Shown here: piece after piece, positions 1 to 6,618 of the stretch
Layout of the letters: every line of letters starts with the position of its first letter
How positions within the stretch are numbered: position 1 is the stretch's first letter
Assembly: GCA_006226895.1 (NCBI GenBank)
Contig: SBFN01000132.1
Span: 1 to 6,618, forward strand
Source: Deltaproteobacteria bacterium
GTDB lineage: Bacteria > Desulfobacterota > Desulfuromonadia > Desulfuromonadales > BM103
DNA: 6,618 bases
Reading direction: 5' to 3'
Position numbers and translations under genes: made by a program
Notes under the pieces: model-generated
Told to the model about the DNA's origin: nothing
What the model saw: only the letters and a program-made list of their open reading frames with translations
Databases searched by the model: none

Positions 1-1305
1 AAACGAATGGTCTGAAACAAGAACAGATAGTTCGAAATTAAGGCGGAATGAGCGATTATCCAGATTGGCGGTCCCAACCACTGCCAGGTCGTCATCAACC
101 AGCATCACCTTCTGATGCAAAAAACCTTTCCGGTAGCGAAAGAAGCTTACACCTGCTGATTGCGCCACTTTCATGTAGGCAAAGGCAGCAAACCAGACCG
201 TTTTTTTGTCCGGGTTCTCCGGGATCATGACGCGCACATCAACACCCCGCAGGGCCGCAATGTTCAGTGCTTCAAGGACCGCTTCATTTGGCACAAAATA
301 AGGGCTGGTAATCCATGCTCGCTGTTTTGCAACATTTAACATCTGAACAAAGAAGAGGCTGCATGTTTCAAGTTCGTCAGATGGTCCTGAAGGCACGACC
401 AGGACATTAGTGCCAGTGGTCTGGGCCTCTGTAATCCAATTCAGCTTAGGCACTTCTCCAGCCACCAAAAACCAGTTTTCCATAAACAAAGCCTGTAGCC
501 CCATTACAGCCGGGCCACTCAACCTCAAATGGGTATCACGCCAATGCCCAAAACGTTTATTTTTACCAAGATATTCATCGCCCACGTTATGCCCACCAGC
601 AAAGCCGATCTTGCCGTCTACAACCACAATTTTGCGATGATTGCGGAAGTTGAGCAGGAAGCGGTTTTTGAAACGTTTCGGGCTACCGAAAGCATGGACT
701 ATGGCACCGGCAGAAACGAGTTCCTGCCAATAGCTTTGGGGTAATGCATAGCTGCCGATGGAGTCGTAGAGAAAATAAACTTGCACCCCGGAGCGTTGCT
801 TAACAAGCAGTCGCTGCAGCAATTCTCGCCCTATTTCGTCGTCCTTGACGATGAAAAACTCGACCAGCACATACTTCTGTGCCTGGTCGATTGCGGTGAA
901 GATTGACTCGAAGGTTGCATGTCCGTTGACGAGCAAATCTACAGTGTTGCCACCGGTAAAAATCATGCCTGAGAGCTTTTCCATGAAGCGGCCTAACGAA
1001 GCTCGAGTGGAAAGCTTTGCTTGGAAAGGTCGACTCTGTTCCTCCATGCGCGTCATTGCCCGCTGAATCGATAGGTCATTATCGCGACAGGAAGGCAAAT
1101 ACCCCTCAAGCTTTTGCTGGCCGAAGAAAGCGTACAATGGCAACGCAAGAAATGGAGCCGCAATTAGAAACAGCGCCCAGGCAATTGCTCCTTGCGAAGT
1201 GCGGGCATTAAGAACAGCATGAGCAGCAAGACCAATGCCTGCAATTTCAAGGGTCGCGATAAAGAGACCAATTATGGTGAGTTCTTCAACGGAAAAGATG
1301 AACAT
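1..1305 (-). CDS. cls: Cardiolipin synthase, phospholipase D superfamily (3' end cut by window edge)
   Basis: A membrane-bound enzyme that joins two phosphatidylglycerol molecules into cardiolipin and glycerol, acting at the inner membrane. 435 codons are open up to the window edge with no stop; bacterial Cls proteins are usually about 480-510 residues, so roughly 50-70 C-terminal residues are probably missing. Two hydrophobic segments lie at about residues 10-32 and 39-61, as in the PLDc_N anchor. Both HxKxxxxD catalytic motifs are present: H223/K225/D230 (in RNHRKIVVVDG) and H397/K399/D404 (in HQKVMLVDD), followed by GTANLDNRSF. DSIGS near 181-185 and the MENW segment near 275 are also Cls-like. 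The ATG at 1305 is the furthest upstream possible start, because an in-frame TGA lies at 1311-1309. The ribosome binding site is weak (AAGG about 12 bases upstream). A hairpin separates it from the operon upstream, so it is probably transcribed on its own. Function is confident; which Cls paralogue it is cannot be told. Confidence 0.93.
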   Translation of the reverse strand, partial: MFIFSVEELTIIGLFIATLEIAGIGLAAHAVLNARTSQGAIAWALFLIAAPFLALPLYAFFGQQKLEGYLPSCRDNDLSIQRAMTRMEEQSRPFQAKLSTRASLGRFMEKLSGMIFTGGNTVDLLVNGHATFESIFTAIDQAQKYVLVEFFIVKDDEIGRELLQRLLVKQRSGVQVYFLYDSIGSYALPQSYWQELVSAGAIVHAFGSPKRFKNRFLLNFRNHRKIVVVDGKIGFAGGHNVGDEYLGKNKRFGHWRDTHLRLSGPAVMGLQALFMENWFLVAGEVPKLNWITEAQTTGTNVLVVPSGPSDELETCSLFFVQMLNVAKQRAWITSPYFVPNEAVLEALNIAALRGVDVRVMIPENPDKKTVWFAAFAYMKVAQSAGVSFFRYRKGFLHQKVMLVDDDLAVVGTANLDNRSFRLNFELSVLVSDHSF

Positions 1306-1344
1306 TAATCAACAGAGCCTTTTTGCTATCACTCATTACGATCT

Positions 1345-1387
1345 AAACAATAAATATTAGCGGTGACACAATAGTATCGTGTCACCG
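1345..1387 (-). terminator. Probable Rho-independent terminator after the oxidoreductase gene
   Basis: A perfect 9-base inverted repeat (cggtgacac at 1361-1369 and gtgtcaccg at 1379-1387) encloses a 9-base loop. Read on the minus strand it is followed by CTAATATTTATTGTTT, a T-rich but interrupted tail. It begins 25 bases after the TAA stop at 1413. The placement suits termination of the etfB-to-oxidoreductase operon. Since it also lies only 56-82 bases upstream of the cls start, a role as a protein-binding palindrome for cls cannot be excluded. Confidence 0.6.
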
Positions 1388-1412
1388 GAATACTGTTCCC
1401 ATCTCATGAACT

Positions 1413-2374
<962 letters not shown>

Positions 2375-2380
2375 TTATGG

Positions 2381-2386
2381 CCTCAC
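2381..2386 (-). promoter_or_regulatory. Ribosome binding site of the flavin oxidoreductase gene
   Basis: GTGAGG on the minus strand, 9 bases before ATG 2371. It fixes the start of this gene, and its preservation suggests that translation initiation is intact even though the reading frame is broken further on. Confidence 0.55.
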
Positions 2387-2443
2387 TTTAAAGCTTTGCC
2401 GTTCAGGAGCGAAACAAGCCCAACCGATCTGTTCAAGCAGGGT

Positions 2444-4435
2444 CTAAGACAATCTTTCTGCCAGAATCTCAGCGATATCTTTAGAAACCATGCTTTCTTC
2501 CATCCCCAGGCCTTTAATACCATCCTCAAACATCGTCAGACAGAAGGGACAGTTTGAAACCAACATGTTGGCGCCTGCCTCGGCAGCCATGCCGACCCGT
2601 GTGTTATTGATCCGTACACCAAGATTCTCTTCGGCCAGGATCCGGCCGCCGCCGGCACCGCAGCAGAAGCCTTCGCTCTTGCTCTTGTCCATTTCAGAAA
2701 CCCTGGCCCCAGCAACATCGAGCAGAACGCGCGGTTGCTCGTAGATATCGTTGTGGCGCCCGAGGTAACAGGAGTCGTGATAAGTACAGTCAAAACTGTC
2801 TTTACGGAGCTTCAGCTTTCCTTTGGTCACCAGTTCCTCAAGGAAGACCGTGTAGTGTTCGACCGGTAGAGTGAAGCCGAGGTCACGGTAATCTTTACCC
2901 AGGGTATTGAAACAGTGGGGGCAGCTGGTTACGATCTGCTTCACGTTGTAACTTTTGATCCTTTCAATATTCTCGGCAGCAAGGGACTGGTAGAGGTATT
3001 CGTTGCCTATCTTTCTGACCGGTTCGCCGCAGCATTTTTCCTCTTTGCCGAGGATGCCGACCTTGAGGCCGGCAGCCTGGCAGAGTTTAACGAAGCTGGT
3101 GGCAATCTTGATGTTACGCTTGTCGAAGGAGGCGTAACAGCCAACAAAATAGAGGATGTCGACATCAGGATCCTCGGCCAGCTCCTTAATGCCTACGGCT
3201 TCCGCCCAATCGCCGCGTGAAGCATAACCGAGGCCAAGCGGGTTGCCATTGACTTCAACATGCTCGGCAGCCGCCATAACTTCTTCGCCCGGGAAAGCCC
3301 CTTCCATCAGCACCATGTTGCGGCGCATATCGACAATCTTGATGACGTGCTCAATCGACGCTGGACAGATCTCCTCACAGGCCCGGCAAGTTGTACAAGA
3401 CCACAGGGCCTCCCTGTCACAGGTCTCGACCAGGTTCGCTTGCGGATTCTCAAAGGCCGCCTCACCAATCTGGTTGACGATTTTCATCGGTGAGAGGGGT
3501 TTGTCTGTCGTATGTGCCGGGCAACGGTCCTGGCAACGCTTGCACTGTGTACAGGCGTCGGTATCGAAGATATCCTTCCAGGTCATTTCCGAGACATGAG
3601 TCACGCCAAAAGTCTCCAGCTCTTCGTCTTCCAGATCGAGAGTCGTCAAGCTGCCTTTGGGCCCCTGATCAACAAAAAAATAGTTGGCGCTTGTGGTCAG
3701 GATATGACGGAACTTGGTGAACGGTATCAGCATGATGAAGCCGACAACCAGGAGCATATGAAACCACCATAAACCGACATGCAGGCTCTTTAAAGACTCC
3801 TCTCCCAAGGAAACCAGGCCCTTGGCAAAGACCAGACCGACCGGCGACCAACTCGCCAGAGGAGTCCCCAATTCTGTTACGGCCATCCTGGCGCCTTCAA
3901 TAAAAAAGCCGGTGAGCAGAATGGCGAAAAGCAGGCCATGCATAATGGCATCGTCTTTTATGCTTTCAAGCCCCTCAGGACGCACCAGGTAACGACGAAC
4001 AAACAGACCGGCCAGCATGACAACGGCGACCAGGCCGGCCAGGTCGAGGATCAGAGAGAAATAGAGATAGAACGTGCCTTTCAGGAACTTGATATCGAAG
4101 AACAAATCTGTGAAATCCGCTTGCAGGAGAATCAGACAGGTTCCAATAAACAACAGGAAGAACCCCCAGAAGAAGAGACCGTGGGCAATCCCTGGACCAC
4201 GAACGACCATAACCTTGGTCTGCAGCAAGACGTCTTTTAATAAGCCGGCAATCCGCGCGCCACTGTTGTCAGTGCGATTTAACGGTTTGCCGAGACGATA
4301 GACCTTGAGTCTCTGCAGAAAACCCCAGGCAAAGACCGCTATCGCAACCAGGGTCAGGGCGTACATTGGGGCCAATGTCCCAACTCCATGACCAACGTTC
4401 CAATAAATCTCACGCGTAAATTCCATAACCGCCAT
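2444..4435 (-). CDS. Membrane-bound ETF:(methyl)menaquinone oxidoreductase-like iron-sulfur/heme-b protein
   Basis: Probably takes electrons from reduced EtfAB and delivers them to the membrane quinone pool. Residues are counted from ATG 4435 (663 residues). The N-terminal 240 residues hold about five hydrophobic helices (roughly 21-41, 84-104, 120-146, 163-183, 220-240), with His16, 85, 166, 219 and 226 as candidate heme-b ligands, like a NarI-type cytochrome b. Next come two ferredoxin-type [4Fe-4S] motifs: C295/C298/C301/C305-P and C347/C350/C353/C357-P. Two CCG domains of the HdrB/HdrD/GlpC type follow: C433, CC468-469, C505/C508 and C556, CC591-592, C629/C632. Both fit the known spacing (34 then 35 residues; 34 then 36). 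No cysteine of the set is missing. It lies downstream of etfBA, the arrangement expected for the enzyme called EMO in Syntrophus and Geobacter. A general HdrD-like oxidoreductase with another donor is the alternative. TTG 4438 and ATG 4426 are other possible starts. Confidence 0.88.
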   Translation of the reverse strand: MAVMEFTREIYWNVGHGVGTLAPMYALTLVAIAVFAWGFLQRLKVYRLGKPLNRTDNSGARIAGLLKDVLLQTKVMVVRGPGIAHGLFFWGFFLLFIGTCLILLQADFTDLFFDIKFLKGTFYLYFSLILDLAGLVAVVMLAGLFVRRYLVRPEGLESIKDDAIMHGLLFAILLTGFFIEGARMAVTELGTPLASWSPVGLVFAKGLVSLGEESLKSLHVGLWWFHMLLVVGFIMLIPFTKFRHILTTSANYFFVDQGPKGSLTTLDLEDEELETFGVTHVSEMTWKDIFDTDACTQCKRCQDRCPAHTTDKPLSPMKIVNQIGEAAFENPQANLVETCDREALWSCTTCRACEEICPASIEHVIKIVDMRRNMVLMEGAFPGEEVMAAAEHVEVNGNPLGLGYASRGDWAEAVGIKELAEDPDVDILYFVGCYASFDKRNIKIATSFVKLCQAAGLKVGILGKEEKCCGEPVRKIGNEYLYQSLAAENIERIKSYNVKQIVTSCPHCFNTLGKDYRDLGFTLPVEHYTVFLEELVTKGKLKLRKDSFDCTYHDSCYLGRHNDIYEQPRVLLDVAGARVSEMDKSKSEGFCCGAGGGRILAEENLGVRINNTRVGMAAEAGANMLVSNCPFCLTMFEDGIKGLGMEESMVSKDIAEILAERLS

Positions 4436-4439
4436 CAAA

Positions 4440-4446
4440 TCCTTTT
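4440..4446 (-). promoter_or_regulatory. Ribosome binding site choosing the start of the membrane oxidoreductase
   Basis: AAAAGGA on the minus strand ends 4 bases before ATG 4435. It is too close to serve TTG 4438 and 13 bases from ATG 4426. The ATG at 4435 is therefore preferred. The spacing is slightly short, so ATG 4426 (helped by GGCGG just before it) is not excluded. Confidence 0.45.
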
Positions 4447-4493
4447 ACAATTCAGCCAACACAGTTAACTGGAGCAAGCCAATAAAAGATGAG

Positions 4494-4581
4494 CCACAAA
4501 GACACAGAGTTCACAGAGAAGACTCAAAACCCCGTCAACCCTTAACGTTTGTTTTCCTCAGTGCCCTATGCGGCTCTGTGG
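4494..4581. repeat. Imperfect inverted repeat of the CCACAGAG type between etfA and the oxidoreductase gene
   Basis: The left arm at 4494-4523 begins ccacaaagacacagag. The right arm at 4551-4581, read on the minus strand, begins ccacagagccgcatag. By eye about 20 of 30 positions match, allowing one gap, with a 27-base spacer. The whole could fold as a large imperfect hairpin in the operon transcript. From memory, intergenic repeats built on CCACAGAG/CACAGAG units recur in many proteobacterial genomes. It fills most of the 162-base gap, which otherwise holds no gene. Possible roles are mRNA stabilisation of etfBA, attenuation before the downstream genes, or simply an inactive interspersed repeat. 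Confidence 0.6.
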
Positions 4582-4597
4582 ATAGAAAATCAGGAGT

Positions 4598-5515
4598 TTA
4601 AAGGCTTTTTATCTTCTCTGTGAGGGCCGGCACCAACTCTTTCAGGTCAGCAACAGCCAAGACATCAGCAATTTCACCAATAGGCGCATCCTTGTCGGTG
4701 TTAATCGCAACGACGAATTCGGACTTTTTCATACCGGCCAAATGCTGGATTGCCCCGGAGATGCCGCAGGCGATGTACAGTTTGGGTGAGACGGTCTGGC
4801 CGGTGGTCCCCACCTGCCGGTGGTGCTCGGTCCATTCAGCATCGACAACCGGGCGGCTGGCCCCATATTCGCCACCCAGCGACTCAGCCAGGTTCGCGAT
4901 CATTTCGAGATTTTCGGGCTTGCCAATGCCACGCCCGGCGCTGACGATAATCTCAGCTTTGCTCAGATCGACACCACCTTTTTCAACCGCTTCGTAACCG
5001 GCGAACTCAACTTGTGCGGGAGCATCGGTCTCAACTTTGACAAGAGTGGCCGTACCACTCGGATCACCACTCAGGCCGAAAGCACCACCTTGCAATGTCA
5101 CCACGGTTTGGGCCGTCTTCGCCTTCACATCACGGCGCAGCTTGGAGTTGCAGGTAGGAACCACCAGATGGCCATCTACGACATCAATAACTTCCGATAC
5201 CTGAGCAGCTTTCAAAGCCAGGGCAACACGCGGAGCCAGATCCCAACCATAAGAGGAGTGACTGAAAACAATCATCTCGGGCTGTTCTTCAGCAATCACG
5301 TCAAGGAGCAGTTGCTTGTGAGCCGATGGGTTGAATTCGCTGTATTTGGAACTGTCAGCAAAATAAAGGGTGCCATTGTATCGAGGCAGGTCGCTCTCAC
5401 TGCCGACCAGGAACATCGCGCTGTCGGCACCCAGTTTTTCGGCAAATGCAACCAGCTCATAAGTCGAAGCAAGGAGCTTTCCGTCCCTATATTCACCGAC
5501 CAGTAAAGTTTTCAT
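4598..5515 (-). CDS. etfA: Electron transfer flavoprotein, alpha subunit
   Basis: The FAD-binding subunit of the cytoplasmic heterodimer that collects electrons from acyl-CoA dehydrogenases and similar flavoenzymes. At 305 residues it is of normal length and has no fused ferredoxin domain. Residues 1 to about 185 form the N-terminal ETF domain. The C-terminal FAD domain shows AGRGIG (193-198), SRPVVDAEW (220-228), QVGTTGQ (234-240), LYIACGISGAIQHLAGM (246-262) and AINTDKDAPI (270-279). R221, H258, N272 and D290 correspond to the usual FAD contacts. QVGTTGQ resembles the QVGQTGK form of ordinary ETFs more than the QVGLSG form I associate with bifurcating ones; this is a weak argument. An AGGAG site (5528-5524) lies 8 bases before ATG 5515. 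It follows etfB by 40 bases, so the two are surely co-transcribed. Confidence 0.96.
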   Translation of the reverse strand: MKTLLVGEYRDGKLLASTYELVAFAEKLGADSAMFLVGSESDLPRYNGTLYFADSSKYSEFNPSAHKQLLLDVIAEEQPEMIVFSHSSYGWDLAPRVALALKAAQVSEVIDVVDGHLVVPTCNSKLRRDVKAKTAQTVVTLQGGAFGLSGDPSGTATLVKVETDAPAQVEFAGYEAVEKGGVDLSKAEIIVSAGRGIGKPENLEMIANLAESLGGEYGASRPVVDAEWTEHHRQVGTTGQTVSPKLYIACGISGAIQHLAGMKKSEFVVAINTDKDAPIGEIADVLAVADLKELVPALTEKIKSL

Positions 5516-5523
5516 ATTGATAT

Positions 5524-5528
5524 CTCCT
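5524..5528 (-). promoter_or_regulatory. Ribosome binding site of etfA
   Basis: A consensus AGGAG (within TGAGGAG) on the minus strand, 8 bases before ATG 5515, in the 40-base etfB-etfA gap. It confirms the start and indicates independent initiation rather than strict coupling to etfB. Confidence 0.65.
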
Positions 5529-5555
5529 CAGGAGTTCATAAAAATCGGCTGATGC

Positions 5556-6329
5556 CTATGCCAGTACACCGGTTTTGTCTTTAAGAATATTGACAACTTC
5601 ATTAACAATGTTGCCAACCTCCCCTTCAAGGACGATTCCACCACCCTTCTTCTCGGGGAAGTACATCCTGGTCGTTTCCTGCACGGCGTCGACCTGCAAC
5701 AGAGTCGCGACCTCGACGCTGAGAAGCTCTTTCTTCTTGGCCTTCATGATGTTCGGCAGGGTTGGGTAGCGCGGCTTATTCAAGCCTAGCTGGCAAGTCA
5801 CCAGAGCCGGCAGGCCGGCCTTTACGACAGCCTTGAGGCCACCCTCGAGTTCACGGCGGGCCGTGACCTGACCGTTTTCATAAGCAAATTCAACGACCGT
5901 GCTGATACTGGCCAGATCAAGCATTTCAGCAACCAGCACACCGACCTGGGCACTGCCGCGATCTTGCGACTGCATGCCGGTAAAGATCATGTCAAAGCCT
6001 TTGTCTCTGGCAAAGGTGGCGATGATTGAAGCTATTTCAAAGGGGTCTTTGGCGAACGAGGCATCGTCAACAACATGGACACCGCGATCACAGCCCATAG
6101 CCAGGGCTTTCTTGATTGGCTCCTTGACCCGATCAGAGCCAATAGTGAGAACAGTGACATCAGCCTCACCGACCTGCTCTTTCAACTGCACAGCCTGCTC
6201 TATGGCGTATTCGTCGTATTCATTCATTCGCCAGGCCAGATCAGAGTTGTCGTACCATTGACCCTCGGCATTCACCTTGAATCTTGATTCCATATCCGGG
6301 ACTTGCTTCACACACACAAGAATTTTCAT
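5556..6329 (-). CDS. etfB: Electron transfer flavoprotein, beta subunit
   Basis: Partner of EtfA. In this family the beta subunit binds AMP (or a second FAD in bifurcating types) and contacts the dehydrogenase partner. 257 residues is the normal length. Visible family features are the N-terminal KILVCVKQVPD strand and nucleotide loop (2-12), NEYDEYAIE (36-44), the Rossmann-like VTVLTIGSD (58-66), TGMQSQDRGSAQVG (117-130), LEGGLKAVVKAGLPALVT (161-178), and the partner-recognition loop with NKPRYPTLPNIMKAKKK (184-200). A GGGAG site (6341-6337) lies 7 bases before ATG 6329. First recognisable gene of the operon, followed by etfA after 40 bases, with stop TAG. Whether the dimer carries AMP or a second flavin cannot be read safely from sequence alone. 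Confidence 0.96.
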   Translation of the reverse strand: MKILVCVKQVPDMESRFKVNAEGQWYDNSDLAWRMNEYDEYAIEQAVQLKEQVGEADVTVLTIGSDRVKEPIKKALAMGCDRGVHVVDDASFAKDPFEIASIIATFARDKGFDMIFTGMQSQDRGSAQVGVLVAEMLDLASISTVVEFAYENGQVTARRELEGGLKAVVKAGLPALVTCQLGLNKPRYPTLPNIMKAKKKELLSVEVATLLQVDAVQETTRMYFPEKKGGGIVLEGEVGNIVNEVVNILKDKTGVLA

Positions 6330-6618
6330 AATTCATCTCCCAAGTGATTTAATCTTTACCAAGCAGACAGGACAGCGAAATATCCCTGTCGGGAAGCTCG
6401 TTTCAGACCGCCAGCAGCGGTTAATCGCGTCATGGCCTTTCTGGATGAACAGCATACTGTTTGGGCGAGGCGCCACTCTGGACACCTGACCCGTTCTATA
6501 AAGGATAGCAAATTCATTGAGTTCTGTCGGATAAATTGTGTGAGCCCATGCCTGCATGATCAGATGGGATTGCACAGGTTTGTCATCGCAAGCCGAGTTG
6601 CCTGTCCTCACCAGTCGC
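6330..6618. other. Region upstream of etfB with no recognisable gene
   Basis: 289 bases that I cannot assign to a known gene. One minus-strand frame is open from the window edge to a TGA at 6335-6333, three bases before the etfB ATG. It would encode about 94 residues (92 from a GTG at 6611), with scattered Cys, Trp and Arg and no motif I know. A plus-strand frame is also open from about 6348 to the edge. Two overlapping open frames on opposite strands, no good ribosome binding site for either and no family resemblance argue that this is mostly leader DNA. A short inverted repeat (gacagg 6366-6371, cctgtc 6385-6390) lies in the presumed etfB leader. Confidence 0.4.
6502..6530 (-). promoter_or_regulatory. 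Weak candidate sigma-70-like promoter for the etfBA operon
   Basis: On the minus strand, CCGACA (6530-6525) and TATCCT (6507-6502) each match the -35 and -10 consensus at 4 of 6 positions with a 17-base spacer. TGC directly before TATCCT gives an extended -10 pattern. It lies about 170 bases upstream of the etfB start, leaving a long leader. Found by eye only, and such matches occur by chance. Confidence 0.25.

Noticed and set aside
441..483. An apparent frameshift in the cardiolipin synthase gene near the MENW segment
   Set aside because: Counting the run of five A bases at 467-471 correctly restores one unbroken frame from 1305 to the window edge.
4820..5506. A 228-codon plus-strand open frame antisense to etfA
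   Set aside because: It lies entirely opposite a clear etfA, has no family resemblance, and is explained by the codon bias of the real gene.
6366..6390. A short inverted repeat (gacagg/cctgtc) in the etfB leader as a terminator or riboswitch
   Set aside because: The stem is only 6 bases with a 13-base loop and no T-run, and nothing resembles a known riboswitch; it may be chance.

Overview
The window carries one catabolic electron-transfer operon on the minus strand, followed by a separately placed lipid-synthesis gene. The base composition is close to half G+C. The gene set (etfB, etfA and a membrane iron-sulfur/b-heme oxidoreductase of the ETF:menaquinone oxidoreductase type) suggests an anaerobic Desulfobacterota-like bacterium, with the Desulfuromonas/Pelobacter/Geobacter group as my best guess. 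That placement is inference from gene content and protein style; there is no rRNA or other phylogenetic marker here.

In transcription order (right to left): 6330-6618 has no recognisable gene and probably holds the leader and promoter of the operon. etfB (6329-5556) and etfA (5515-4598) encode the two subunits of a cytoplasmic electron transfer flavoprotein. A 162-base gap containing an imperfect inverted repeat of the CCACAGAG type follows. Then comes a 663-residue membrane protein (4435-2444) with a heme-b membrane domain, two [4Fe-4S] motifs and two CCG domains. The next gene is an FMN-dependent nitronate-monooxygenase-family oxidoreductase (2371-1413), split into two frames by what looks like a deletion of about 22 bases. 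A hairpin with a T-rich tail (1387-1345) closes the operon. Finally a cardiolipin synthase gene starts at 1305 and runs off the left edge, still open.

Likely working: acyl-CoA dehydrogenases encoded elsewhere reduce EtfAB, the membrane oxidoreductase reoxidises EtfAB and passes the electrons to (methyl)menaquinone, and the flavin oxidoreductase is an accessory enzyme of unknown substrate. Cardiolipin synthase is a membrane-lipid housekeeping function not obviously linked to the rest. I found no mobile element, CRISPR array, tRNA or rRNA. The window is mostly ordinary metabolism. The points most worth a second look are the broken flavin enzyme, the inverted repeat inside the operon and the etfBA-oxidoreductase module itself.
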